Origin: REEB95 sp035934995
Lineage (GTDB): Bacteria; Pseudomonadota; Alphaproteobacteria; ATCC43930; CGMCC-115725
NCBI GenBank assembly: GCA_035934995.1
Contig: DASYXI010000009.1
Location: forward strand, 39,953-103,952
Length of the DNA: 64,000 nucleotides
Direction: 5' to 3'
A program made the position numbers and the translations under genes. Positions 7,851 through 16,945 of this stretch are shown here, piece after piece. The notes beneath the pieces are model-generated. The model searched no databases. It was not told where the DNA came from and saw nothing but the letters and a program-made list of their open reading frames with translations. Numbering within the stretch: position 1 is the first letter of the stretch; each line of letters opens with the position of its first letter.

Positions 7851-9164
7851 ATGACCGAGGCCAAGCGGCCGCGCTTCGCGACACTGAGCCTGCACGCCGG
7901 GCAGAAGCCCGACCCGCAAACCGGCGCGCGTGCCGTGCCGATTTACCAGACGACGAGTTATGTCTTCGCGGACAGCGACCAGGCCGCGGCGCTCTTCAAC
8001 CTGGAGGAGCCGGGCTATATCTATTCGCGCATCAACAATCCGACCGTCTCGGTGCTGGAGGAGCGGCTGGCGGCGCTCGAAGGCGGCGTCGGCGCGGTGT
8101 GCGCGGCGAGCGGCCAGGCGGCGCTATATCTCGCCATCGCGACGCTGATGGGTGCGGGCTCGCATATCGTCGCCGCATCGTCGCTGTATGGCGGTTCGAT
8201 CAATCTGTTGAAGCTCACCCTGCCCCGCTTCGGCATCACCGCGAGCTTCGTCGATCCGCGCGATCCGCAGGCGTTCAAGGCGGCAATCCGATCCGAGACG
8301 CGGCTGGTCTTCGCCGAAGTGCTCGGCAATCCCGGCCTCGAAGTGCTCGACATTGAGGCCGTCGCCGCGGTGGCGCACGACGCCCGCCTGCCGTTGCTGG
8401 TCGACGCGACCTTCGCGACGCCCTATCTCATCCAGTCGCTGGCGCATGGCGCTGATCTGGTGGTGCATTCGGCGACCAAGTGGCTCGGCGGCCACGGCCT
8501 CGCCATCGGCGGCGCATTGATCGACAGCGGACGGTTCGACTGGGCGGGATCGGGCAAGTTTCCGACCGTGAGCGAGCCCTATGCCGGCTATCACGACATC
8601 GATTTCGCCGAGGAATTCGGACCGCAGGCCTTCATCATGCGCGCGCGGATGGAGGGACTGCGCGATTTCGGCGCATGTCTCAGTCCTGCCAATGCGTTCT
8701 ACATCCTTCAAGGCGTCGAGACCCTGCCGCTACGCATGGCGCGGCACATGGACAACACGCGCCAAGCGCTCGCCTTCCTCAAGGCGGCGCCGCAGGTCGC
8801 CTGGGTGTGCCATCCCGACCTGCCCGAACATCCCGATCACGCGTTGGCGCAGCGCCTTTACCCCAAAGGCGCAGGCTCGATCGTCAGCTTCGGCATCAAA
8901 GGCGGCCGCGACGCCGGCAAGCGGTTCGTCGACAGCTTGCAGCTCATCTCGCATCTCGCCAATGTCGGCGACGCCAAAACATTGGTCATTCACCCGGCCA
9001 GCACGACGCACCAGCAGATGAGCGCGGCGGACCTCAAAGCTGCTGGCATCGGCGAGGACATGATCCGTCTCTCGATCGGGCTCGAGGATTTCGCGGATCT
9101 CGCCGACGATCTCGGCCGCGCGCTGCGCGCGTCGCAGAAAGCCGCGCCCAAGGCGGCCGAATAG
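7851..9164 (+). CDS. metY: O-acetylhomoserine / O-succinylhomoserine sulfhydrylase (Cys/Met metabolism PLP enzyme)
   Basis: A 437-residue fold-type-I PLP enzyme that makes homocysteine from an activated homoserine and sulfide in methionine synthesis. Evidence: TLSLHAGQKPDPQTGARAVP and YQTTSYVFADSDQAAALF at the N-terminus, YSRINNPTV, and the PLP lysine in VVHSATKWLGGHG. The length and the inserted segment after the lysine fit MetY rather than MetB/MetC. Its stop is directly followed by the ATG of the alpha/beta hydrolase. The choice between acetyl- and succinyl-homoserine cannot be made from sequence. Confidence 0.88.
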   Translation: MTEAKRPRFATLSLHAGQKPDPQTGARAVPIYQTTSYVFADSDQAAALFNLEEPGYIYSRINNPTVSVLEERLAALEGGVGAVCAASGQAALYLAIATLMGAGSHIVAASSLYGGSINLLKLTLPRFGITASFVDPRDPQAFKAAIRSETRLVFAEVLGNPGLEVLDIEAVAAVAHDARLPLLVDATFATPYLIQSLAHGADLVVHSATKWLGGHGLAIGGALIDSGRFDWAGSGKFPTVSEPYAGYHDIDFAEEFGPQAFIMRARMEGLRDFGACLSPANAFYILQGVETLPLRMARHMDNTRQALAFLKAAPQVAWVCHPDLPEHPDHALAQRLYPKGAGSIVSFGIKGGRDAGKRFVDSLQLISHLANVGDAKTLVIHPASTTHQQMSAADLKAAGIGEDMIRLSIGLEDFADLADDLGRALRASQKAAPKAAE

Positions 9165-9947
9165 ATGGACTTCGCCGTTGGCGGCCAGCGCGGCTTCGCC
9201 GGTACCGGCGGCCGCCCGTTCGACAACAGACTGCCGACTGTCGTGCTGTTGCACGGCGCCGGCATGAATCACACGGTCTGGGCCCTGCAGGCGCGCGCCT
9301 TGGCGCATCACGGCCGCAACGTGCTGGCAATCGACTTTCCGGGGCACGGCGACAGCGCCGGCCCGGCCTTGACGACCATCGAGGCGCTTGCCGATTGGCT
9401 GTTGCGTGCCTTGCGCGCGCTCGACGTCGGGCGGTTCCGGCTTGCCGGGCACAGCATGGGCTCGTTGGTCGCGCTCGAAACCGCGTCGCGCGCCGGCGCC
9501 GCATGCGAGGCCTTGGCGCTACTGGGTTTCGTACCCGAGATGCGTGTCCATCCTGACCTGCTGGCTGCGGCCCGCAGTGGCGCGCACCTGGCGTCGGAGC
9601 TGATGGTCGCCTGGAGCTTCAAGACCCTCACCGGCGGCAACCCGGCGCCGGGCGTCTTCCTGCCCGACGCCGCCCTGCGCTTGATCGAGCAGACGCCGGC
9701 GGCGAGTCTCGCCGCCGATCTCGCGGCTTGCGACCATTACGCCGGCGCCACCGCGGCAGCGGGCGCGGTGCGCTGTCCGGTCTTGCTGCTATCCGGCGCG
9801 CAGGACCGGATGACGCCGGCGGCGAAAGCCGACAGCTTTGCCGGAAACTTCGCACAGGGGCGCAGCGTCGTGCTGCACGGCTGCGGTCATATGCTGATGG
9901 TCGAGCAGCCGGTCCTGGTGCTCGATTCGCTGTACACCATCCTCTGA
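9165..9947 (+). CDS. Alpha/beta-fold hydrolase
   Basis: A 260-residue serine hydrolase. The oxyanion motif HGAGMNHTVW, nucleophile elbow GHSMGS (Ser), the acid in GAQDRMTP and the histidine in GCGHMLMVEQP form a complete catalytic triad. The ATG follows the metY stop directly (TAGATG), so it is co-translated with the sulfhydrylase. Substrate unknown; a role linked to an O-acyl-homoserine is only a guess from position. Confidence 0.85.
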   Translation: MDFAVGGQRGFAGTGGRPFDNRLPTVVLLHGAGMNHTVWALQARALAHHGRNVLAIDFPGHGDSAGPALTTIEALADWLLRALRALDVGRFRLAGHSMGSLVALETASRAGAACEALALLGFVPEMRVHPDLLAAARSGAHLASELMVAWSFKTLTGGNPAPGVFLPDAALRLIEQTPAASLAADLAACDHYAGATAAAGAVRCPVLLLSGAQDRMTPAAKADSFAGNFAQGRSVVLHGCGHMLMVEQPVLVLDSLYTIL

Positions 9948-10011
9948 CGCGACTCGCGGCGCGCGTTGACGCGCCCGAAGGGATAAGCGACCCTTCCGCG
10001 CGCGCGGGAGA

Positions 10012-13000
10012 ATGGTTTTGGAGTCGTCGAGCGCGATGCGACGCTGGCTATCCGGGCCGGTGCTGGCCGCTGGTTGGATCGCGCTGTGCGCGTTGTTCAT
10101 CCAGTTCTTCGCCGGCTGGCAAACGGTACTGACGTTGCCGCCGCTGTCGCTGGCGGTGATCATCATCTGGGTCATCCTGCCGGCGCTGCTCATTTGGGGC
10201 GCGATGATCGTGCGCAGCCGCGCGGTGGAATTCGCCACGGTTTCGGCGCGGCTTGCCGATCAGCTCGACCGCCTCTATTCGCCGTCGGAAGACCGCGACC
10301 GGCGCGCACACGAGGCGCTCAACGCCTTGCGGCGCCAGGCCGAAGAATTGGCCGGCGCGGTCGACCAGACGGTGCAGCGCATCGAAAACGCCGCCGACAA
10401 TCTCGGCACGCGGCTCAATGAGTCGATGAGCACGGTCAACGCGGCGATGGGGCGCGCGGAATATGCGCGCAGCGATCTCGATCAGGCGGTCGGACCGATC
10501 AATCGCCTGGTGGAGACGCTTTCGGCGGAAGCGGCGACGCTCGAACGCGCCATTAGCCGCGACCTCGACGACGTATCGAAACGCCTCGCCGAGCACGTCG
10601 AAGACGTCGAAAAAGCGGTCGAGCGTGCGGTCGAAGACGGCGGCAAGCGCGCCGAAGCGCGCGGCGCCGAGATCGAACGCAATCTCGCCCAGGCCCTGGA
10701 ACGCGTCGGCAGCAACGCGACGTCGGAATTCGAACGCGCCACCGAACGGCTGACGCGCGATACGACGCTCGCCGCGGGCCGCATCGTCAGCGAGGCGGAT
10801 GCCTTCCGCGCGGCGTTCGGCCGCAGCACCGACGAGGCCATAACGCGCTTCAACGACGAGGCGAAGGCGATCGGCGGGCGGCTCGACCAGGCGGCGCGCG
10901 ATCTCGATGCGGCGTCCGAGCGGATCGCCAGCCAAAGCACGGCGGCCGTGGCGCCGGCCACCGCCGCCCTCGACCGCGCCGAAAGCGTCGCCGAGAAGCT
11001 GCGCGTCGCCACGGATCAGCTGTCGCGGCAATCGGGCGAGGCGGTGAAAGATGCCGAAGCGGCGGGCGACGCGCTGATCCGGCGCGTGCAGGCGCTCAAC
11101 GAGAGCGCCGACCAGGCCCTGCTCCGCCTGAAGGATGTCAGTGCCGGCTTTGCGCGCGAGACCGAAGCGCTCGACGCCGCGGCGCGCCAAGGCGGCGCGC
11201 GCTTCGACGAGGTTGCCGAACTCGTACGGCAGCGCACCCAGGAACTAGCGGCGCATAATGCACGCGCCATCGCCGACATGCTCGCGGCCGGCGAGACGCT
11301 GCAGGCGCGCGGCGCCGAGGCGACCAGCGCCGCCGAGACCGGCACGCGCGGCATCCGCGACGCCATCCTGGCGCTCGAGGCCGGCGGCAGCAGCCTGAGC
11401 GCGCGGGTCAACGAGATCGAGCTGGCGGCCGAGCAGGCCAGAGCCGGGTTGGCGCGGGCCGGCAGCGGCTTCGACGAAGAGGCGCGGAAGCTGTCGGCGA
11501 CCATCGGCGAAAGCACCCTGCGCTTCAATCAAGGCGGCGACGCGCTGCGCCAGCAGATCGACACCATGCGCCAGGCGACCGACGAGACCGAGCACCGCGT
11601 CACGGCGCTGGGCGAGACCTTCGGCCGCCAACTCGATCATTTCAACCATACGCGCGAGGCGATCGCCGCCGAAGTCGGCCAGATTCAGGGCAAGCTCCAG
11701 CAGCACACCGAGGATTTGGCGCGCGCCACCGAGCTCGCGATGCGCAACGCGCACGGCGCCGGCCAGGCCTTCGAGAACAACGCCGAGCGCTTGCGCGACG
11801 CGGCGGCGGCGATCGGCGCGCAGGCGGATTCCGTCGGTGCCTCTCTCGCGCGGCAGCTTGCGGAGTTCAAGATCGGCGCCGAAAGCCTTGTCGATCTCGG
11901 CGGCCGGTTCGAAAGTTCGCTGCGCATCGGCGTCGCCGAGCTGACTCAGGCCAGCGACCGCGCCGCGGGCCGCGCCGAAGAGGTCGGTCATGTGTTCGCC
12001 GAGCAAGGCCGCATTCTCGGCCAGGTGAGCGAGTTGGCGCTGCAGCATATGGCGGCAAGCGGCGAGGCGCTGCGCGGCCGCGCCAAGGAAATCTCGGACG
12101 CCGTCGGCAGCGCCGAGACCCAAATCGACGCGCTCGGCAGCCGCTTCAGCGAACGCAGCCTGATGGTGGTCGCGGCCGGCGACGAGGCGCGGATCAAGCT
12201 CGAGGAAGTCAGCAACCTGTTCGGCCAGCAGGTGCAGCAGCTGGCCATCGCCATCGAGCGCACGGTGACGCGCGTCGAAGCGGCGCGCAACGCGCTGAAC
12301 GAACACTTTACATCAATAGGCAACGCGACCGACACCGTGGCGCAACGGCTTCAGGAAATGGGCACGATCGCGGAATCGCAACTCGCCGGCCTGGCCGCGA
12401 CCGGCACGGCGATGACCGAGCAAGGCGACAAGGCGACCGAGACCATGCGGCGGCAGCTGCGCGACCTCAACGGCGCCCTCGATGCCACCACCAAGCGGCT
12501 CGAAAGCGTGCGTGCGGCGCTGTCGGATCACGCAGCGCAGCTCAACGGCGCGACCGATCTGGCGGTCGAGAAGCTGCGCGACGTGATCTCGGGCTACGAC
12601 CATCAATCGGCGACGCTGGTGGCCGCAGCCGAGCACATCAATCGCACCTCGCAAGAAGCCGCCGCGCTGTTCAGCAAGCAGACCGAGACGATGCTCAAAG
12701 TTGCGGACGAGGCGACCGGCCTCGCCAAGCGCGCGCAGGACCAATCGCTCGCCAACCAGCAGGAAACCTTCCTGCGCGGCGCCACCTACATGATCGAGAC
12801 GCTGCAATCGCTGTCGGTCGAGATCACCAAGGCGCTCGATCAGCCGGTGCCGGAGGCGATCTGGCGCCGCTTCCACGCCGGCGAGCGCGGCGTGTTCATC
12901 CGCCACCTGCTGCAGGCGCAAGAGCGGCAGGCAAGCGTGGCGATCAAGAAGAAATTCGAGGAGGATTTGGCCTTCCGCGGCCATGCGCAGACCTATCTCG

Positions 13001-13134
13001 ACCAGTTCGAGAACCTGTTGGCGCAGGCGCGCGCTTGCGACCATCTCGACGTGCTCGGCACCACGTTCGTGACCGCCGACGTCGGCAAGCTCTATCTCAT
13101 TCTCGCCAACGCGGTCGGCCGGCTGAAGGCCTGA
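10012..13134 (+). CDS. Large membrane-anchored coiled-coil protein, TipN-like in plan
   Basis: A 1040-residue protein. Two transmembrane helices lie at about residues 17-36 and 43-66, followed by roughly 850 residues of Ala/Glu/Arg-rich helical heptads, and a compact conserved-looking C-terminal domain of about 120 residues (from FLRGATYMIETLQSLS; WRRFHAGERGVFIRHLL; DVGKLYLILANAVGR). Two N-terminal TM helices plus a long coiled coil resemble the Caulobacter polarity factor TipN; no catalytic motif is visible. The start is uncertain: ATG 10012 has GGGAG only one base away, while ATG 10036 is an alternative. A terminator-like hairpin follows at 13180. Confidence 0.75.
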   Translation: MVLESSSAMRRWLSGPVLAAGWIALCALFIQFFAGWQTVLTLPPLSLAVIIIWVILPALLIWGAMIVRSRAVEFATVSARLADQLDRLYSPSEDRDRRAHEALNALRRQAEELAGAVDQTVQRIENAADNLGTRLNESMSTVNAAMGRAEYARSDLDQAVGPINRLVETLSAEAATLERAISRDLDDVSKRLAEHVEDVEKAVERAVEDGGKRAEARGAEIERNLAQALERVGSNATSEFERATERLTRDTTLAAGRIVSEADAFRAAFGRSTDEAITRFNDEAKAIGGRLDQAARDLDAASERIASQSTAAVAPATAALDRAESVAEKLRVATDQLSRQSGEAVKDAEAAGDALIRRVQALNESADQALLRLKDVSAGFARETEALDAAARQGGARFDEVAELVRQRTQELAAHNARAIADMLAAGETLQARGAEATSAAETGTRGIRDAILALEAGGSSLSARVNEIELAAEQARAGLARAGSGFDEEARKLSATIGESTLRFNQGGDALRQQIDTMRQATDETEHRVTALGETFGRQLDHFNHTREAIAAEVGQIQGKLQQHTEDLARATELAMRNAHGAGQAFENNAERLRDAAAAIGAQADSVGASLARQLAEFKIGAESLVDLGGRFESSLRIGVAELTQASDRAAGRAEEVGHVFAEQGRILGQVSELALQHMAASGEALRGRAKEISDAVGSAETQIDALGSRFSERSLMVVAAGDEARIKLEEVSNLFGQQVQQLAIAIERTVTRVEAARNALNEHFTSIGNATDTVAQRLQEMGTIAESQLAGLAATGTAMTEQGDKATETMRRQLRDLNGALDATTKRLESVRAALSDHAAQLNGATDLAVEKLRDVISGYDHQSATLVAAAEHINRTSQEAAALFSKQTETMLKVADEATGLAKRAQDQSLANQQETFLRGATYMIETLQSLSVEITKALDQPVPEAIWRRFHAGERGVFIRHLLQAQERQASVAIKKKFEEDLAFRGHAQTYLDQFENLLAQARACDHLDVLGTTFVTADVGKLYLILANAVGRLKA

Positions 13135-13179
13135 CCGGCGCAGGTTCCGAGTGGATGCTCAGAGGAGATCGGGATGACG

Positions 13180-13206
13180 GCCCGCTAGGGCCGCGGGCTA
13201 CTTTTT
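13180..13206 (+). terminator. Rho-independent terminator after the coiled-coil gene
   Basis: GCCCGC (13180-13185) pairs with GCGGGC (13193-13198) across a 7-base loop and is followed by TACTTTTT. It overlaps the last codons of the convergent rpmE gene. Confidence 0.55.
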
Positions 13207-13425
13207 AACGCCCAAGCCCTTGAAACGCTTGTTGAATCGGGCGAGCTGGCCGCCCGTATCGAGCAGCTTCTGCTGACCACCGGTCCAGGCCGGATGCGAG
13301 CGCGAATCGATTTCGAGATGGAGCGTGTCGCCCGCTTTGCCGTAGGTCGACCGGGTTTTGTAGGTCGTGCCGTCGGTCATGACGACCGTGATCTCGTGAT
13401 AATCCGGGTGGATTCCGTCTTTCAT
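13198..13425 (-). CDS. rpmE: 50S ribosomal protein L31
   Basis: A 75-residue protein of the large ribosomal subunit. It starts MKDGIHPDYHEITVVMTDG, then YKTRSTYG, HPAWTGGQQ and RFNKRFKGLG, all diagnostic of L31. It has no cysteines and therefore no zinc ribbon, which is the usual alphaproteobacterial form. Convergent with the coiled-coil gene. Confidence 0.95.
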   Translation of the reverse strand: MKDGIHPDYHEITVVMTDGTTYKTRSTYGKAGDTLHLEIDSRSHPAWTGGQQKLLDTGGQLARFNKRFKGLGVKK

Positions 13426-13544
13426 GGGTATCGCTCCAGAGAGGCGCGCTTTATAGCGGCCGCGCCCGACTCATGCAACCGCTTCGCGGTTAACGTTCGG
13501 CGTAGCACAGCGGCCGGATGTCGGCCGCGTCGTGCGAAGCACCC

Positions 13545-14531
13545 TTAACGTTCCGTCAGTTTCAGTTCGATGCGCCGATTCTGCGCATAGTCGGCGTCGG
13601 TCGTGCCGGCCGCAATCGGCGTGTACTGGCCGAAACCTGCCGCCACCAGGCGATTGGGCGGAATGCCCTGGTCGATCAGGAACCGGACCACCGACTGGGC
13701 GCGCGCCGACGACAGCTCCCAGTTCGAGGGGAATTGGCCGGTGTGGATCGGCCGTGCGTCGGTGTGCCCGTCGATCTCGAGCACCCAGTCGATATTGGTC
13801 GGGATTTCGCCGGACAGCTGCTTCAGCGCCTGCGCTAACTTGGTGAGCTGAGTCTGGGCGGCCGGCGTCAGATCGGCGCTGGCGGTGTCGAACAGCACGT
13901 CGGACTGAAACACGAAGCGGTCGCCGACGATGCGAATATCCTTGCGGTTGGCGAGGATCGCACTCAGGCGGCCGAAGAATTCCGAGCGGAACTTCGCCAA
14001 TTCCGCGACCTTTGTCGCCAACGCCTGATTGAGCTTGTTGCCGAGGTCGTTAATCTGCGCCTGCTGCTGCTTGGTCTTGGCCTCGGAGAGGTCGAGTGCA
14101 GCGGCAATCTGTGCCAGCTGTTGGCGCAACGCCGCGACCTGCTGGTTGAGCTGGTCAACCGTGGTCTGTGCCTTGCCGAGGTCCTCGGTCTTCTGGCTGA
14201 GCTGGCCGCCAAGCTGGGTCGCTTGCGCCTCGGCGGCATTCTTGGCCGCGGTCGTCGCTTGGAGCTGCGAATTGAGCGTCGACAGCTTGAGTTCCAGCGC
14301 GGCGCTGTTGCTCTTTTGCAGCGACAGCATGTCGCTCAACTGATTGAGCTGCTGGCTGAGCCGAGCCAGCTCGGTGTCGCGGTTCGACAGCGCGCCGCTG
14401 AGATAGAACTGGCCGGCGGTGAACACCAACAGCACGAAGATGATCACCATGACGAGCTGCGTCAGGGCGTCGACGAAGCCCGGCCAGATATTGATCGTCG
14501 ACCGGCGCTGGCGGCGGGAATAGAGCGACAT
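13545..14531 (-). CDS. OmpA/MotB-type peptidoglycan-binding membrane protein
   Basis: A 328-residue protein with one N-terminal transmembrane helix (FVDALTQLVMVIIFVLLVF), a Gln/Ala-rich periplasmic coiled coil (about residues 50-190) and a C-terminal OmpA domain with DVLFDTASADLTP, EIDGHTDARPI and QNRRIELKL. The plan is that of MotB and TolR/ExbD-like stator partners. The ATG at 14531 was chosen over a GTG two codons upstream. It lies 6 bp after the MotA/TolQ-like gene, so the two form a pair; no flagellar genes are near. Probably envelope maintenance. Confidence 0.85.
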   Translation of the reverse strand: MSLYSRRQRRSTINIWPGFVDALTQLVMVIIFVLLVFTAGQFYLSGALSNRDTELARLSQQLNQLSDMLSLQKSNSAALELKLSTLNSQLQATTAAKNAAEAQATQLGGQLSQKTEDLGKAQTTVDQLNQQVAALRQQLAQIAAALDLSEAKTKQQQAQINDLGNKLNQALATKVAELAKFRSEFFGRLSAILANRKDIRIVGDRFVFQSDVLFDTASADLTPAAQTQLTKLAQALKQLSGEIPTNIDWVLEIDGHTDARPIHTGQFPSNWELSSARAQSVVRFLIDQGIPPNRLVAAGFGQYTPIAAGTTDADYAQNRRIELKLTER

Positions 14532-14537
14532 GCGCAC

Positions 14538-15674
14538 CTACCGCGTGCGCTCGGGTTCCTGGCGAAGCGCCGCGATGGTGCGCGCCACCAACCGGAGCTC
14601 GTTGCGGATCTCCTGCACCGCCTCGCTGCGGCCTTGCGACACGTCCTCGGTGAGACGGGCGAGATGTACCTCGATGGCGCGGAGATGCGCGCGGCTTTCG
14701 TCGTTGAGCGTGCCACCCGGTCCGCCGTTGGCCAGGCGTTGCAGCACGGGCTTCATCTCAATCTGCTGTTCGGCGAATTTGAGCATCAGGCCTTGCTCGG
14801 CGCGCATCTGATCGGTGAGCCCGGCCAGACGCTCGGTCAGATTGACGATGTTGGCATTGGCCGAGATGCGGCTCTCCTCGCCTCGGCTGAGCACACGTTG
14901 CAGATTGTCGAGCGTGTCGGCGGTCTGTTCGAGCAGCGCCTGGATATAGGCCGGCGTCGACCCTTCGCCGGCGGCAAATGCGGCGGGCGCGACGTCGAGC
15001 CGGGTCTGCACGGTGAGCCATTCTTCGAGCTCGTTGAAAAAGCGGTTCTGCGCGAGCCCGGCCTGAAGATCGAGAAAGCCGAGCACCAGCGATCCGGCGA
15101 GGCCGAACAGCGACGCGCTGAACGCGGTGCTCATGCCGCCGAGCGGCGTCTCGAGCCGCGCCTTGAGATCGGCGAAGGCGCGGACCGGATCGGCGGCGCC
15201 GGCCGACAGACCGCCGATCACGCCCTTGACCGACTGCACCGTCTCCAGCAAGCCATAGAAGGTTCCGAGCAAACCCAAAAAGATAAGCAGACTAATGAGA
15301 TAACGCGAAGTTTCACGGGTCTCGTCGAGCCGCGAACCGATGCTGTCGAGCAGCGTGCGCAAGGCGGTGGCCGATAGCGCCAAACGGCCGCGGCCCTCGC
15401 CGATCATGCGCTCCAGCGGCCTCAGCAATCGGCTCGACTTGCCGGTCGGCTGGCCGCGCGATACGCGGGCGAGCCAGCGTGCGTTGCCCGAAAGCTGGAC
15501 GACTTGATGGAAGATATAGATCACGCCGGCGATCAGGATGCCGACGATCACGCCGTTCACCACGGGATTGCCCATGAAATAGGGGTAGAGCGCGGGCGAC
15601 AGCGCGCCGGCGATGAGCGCGATGACGATGACGAAAATCGTCATGCGCGTCAGATAGCTAGAGGGGTGACTCAC
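14538..15674 (-). CDS. MotA/TolQ/ExbB-like membrane protein
   Basis: A 378-residue protein with two N-terminal helices (about residues 10-55) and two more at the core (LISLLIFLGLLGTFYGL and GGMSTAFSASLFGLAGSLVLGF), which match the MotA/TolQ proton-channel family core. A helical C-terminal tail of about 150 residues follows. Its partner is the adjoining OmpA/MotB-like gene. The pair is common in non-motile settings in Alphaproteobacteria. It resembles ZorA in plan, but no ZorC/ZorD/ZorE genes accompany it. Confidence 0.83.
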   Translation of the reverse strand: MSHPSSYLTRMTIFVIVIALIAGALSPALYPYFMGNPVVNGVIVGILIAGVIYIFHQVVQLSGNARWLARVSRGQPTGKSSRLLRPLERMIGEGRGRLALSATALRTLLDSIGSRLDETRETSRYLISLLIFLGLLGTFYGLLETVQSVKGVIGGLSAGAADPVRAFADLKARLETPLGGMSTAFSASLFGLAGSLVLGFLDLQAGLAQNRFFNELEEWLTVQTRLDVAPAAFAAGEGSTPAYIQALLEQTADTLDNLQRVLSRGEESRISANANIVNLTERLAGLTDQMRAEQGLMLKFAEQQIEMKPVLQRLANGGPGGTLNDESRAHLRAIEVHLARLTEDVSQGRSEAVQEIRNELRLVARTIAALRQEPERTR

Positions 15675-15720
15675 GGGGGCCTGCCTTCTGCAGAAGGGGG
15701 TTGAACGGAATGCGGTCGGC

Positions 15721-16776
15721 CTAACGGCCGATCGTCACCAAGTCGACGCGATCGGCGGACCCCCCGTCCGTCACCCGATTGCCCAGCGCGCGCACGTCGA
15801 TCTGTGTGCTCGCTACCCCGTGCTGGATCAGATAAGCGCGGACCGCGACCGCCCGCGCCAACGAAACCCGTCGCGCCTCAATTGCCTGATCGGCATCGCC
15901 GCTGGCGTAAGCGACCAGTGAAACGCGATCGGCGGGCGCGGCCTTGAGCTTTTGCGCCAAGCCGTTGAGCACGCTCGACGCGTCGCCCTGAAGTTCGGTG
16001 GCGCCGGATGCGAAGCGGATCGCCCGGCTGTCCGATTGCGGCGCAGCGGGCGACGCGACCGGCGCGGTGGGCGAGCGTGTCGCCGCCAAAGCGACGCCGC
16101 CGATCGGCAGCAGCGACGCGAGCTCGTTCGTATCGGAGCGGGTTTCAGGCGCGGACGGCGCCGTGGCAACGCGCGGCGGCGGCGGTGCGGCCGGGGTCGG
16201 CGACGGTGCCGGCCGGCTGGCCGGCGGCGTCAACACGACAGGCTGCTGGGTCGCGCTGCGGACCGGTGGCGGCGTCAGAGGTGCCTCGGGCTGGGCTGCC
16301 GCGGGGGCAGCGGCCGCGACCGTTGCGGTTCCCGGACGGCGCAGCACGATGCGCGGCCCGCTGACCGGATTCAGGGCGGCGAGAGCGCCGTAATCGATGG
16401 TCACGTTGCCGTCCTGAACGATCTCTGCGACGCGCTGAGTCGGATGTGCTTGCGCGACGACGGGCGCCGGACGACGGACTTTCTTCTGTGCCACCACGCG
16501 CGAATGCCGTGGCGTGTTATGGGTGAGCGCGATATGATGCACACCCGGTTGCGCCGGCACATGCAAAACGAAGCGGCCATCTGGAACCTGCGGCGCCGGA
16601 CCTAGACGGTTGAGGACGCTGTAATCGACGGTGACGCTCGAACCGGAATAGCTGTAGGCGGACTGGGCATGCGCCGATACGAGCGCGCCGCTGCCGATGG
16701 ACAGCGCAAGCGCGCCGACGGCCGCCGTAACGAACTGGCGGGTTGCGCGATGGGTCGTACGTGCCATGGATGGCAT
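15721..16776 (-). CDS. Secreted OmpA-domain protein with a duplicated N-terminal motif
   Basis: A 351-residue protein with a signal peptide ending near AHAQ (about residue 37), a Pro/Ala-rich middle and a C-terminal OmpA-like domain (IRFASGATELQGDAS, LVAYASGDADQAIEARRVSLARA, IDVRALGN). Two copies of a short motif occur before the linker: SSVTVDYSVLNRLGPAP and GNVTIDYGALAALNPVSG, each followed by a basic/hydrophobic strand. The canonical peptidoglycan-binding residues are only partly kept. It precedes the MotA-like/OmpA-like pair and may act with it at the cell wall. Confidence 0.75.
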   Translation of the reverse strand: MPSMARTTHRATRQFVTAAVGALALSIGSGALVSAHAQSAYSYSGSSVTVDYSVLNRLGPAPQVPDGRFVLHVPAQPGVHHIALTHNTPRHSRVVAQKKVRRPAPVVAQAHPTQRVAEIVQDGNVTIDYGALAALNPVSGPRIVLRRPGTATVAAAAPAAAQPEAPLTPPPVRSATQQPVVLTPPASRPAPSPTPAAPPPPRVATAPSAPETRSDTNELASLLPIGGVALAATRSPTAPVASPAAPQSDSRAIRFASGATELQGDASSVLNGLAQKLKAAPADRVSLVAYASGDADQAIEARRVSLARAVAVRAYLIQHGVASTQIDVRALGNRVTDGGSADRVDLVTIGR

Positions 16777-16945
16777 CGCCGGGTTACCGTCCCGTCCCTT
16801 GGTCCTTGATCCTTACTGGAAGTTTATCGCAAGCGGCGCTTGGCCGCCACTGCCTCATGGAATCAGCGTCGTCCGCCACGAACACCCCGGCGTGACGGCG
16901 CGGTATCGGATGCGTTCACGCGTACGCAAACGCGCCGGGCGCATC

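Noticed and set aside
13198..13425. Loss of zinc cysteines in L31 as a special zinc-free paralogue
   Set aside because: Cysteine-free L31 is the normal form in many Alphaproteobacteria.
13545..15674. MotA/OmpA pair as a Zorya anti-phage system
   Set aside because: Zorya needs ZorC/ZorD or ZorE genes beside ZorA/ZorB; here the neighbours are rpmE, an OmpA-domain protein and inositol monophosphatase, and the pair looks like core genome.
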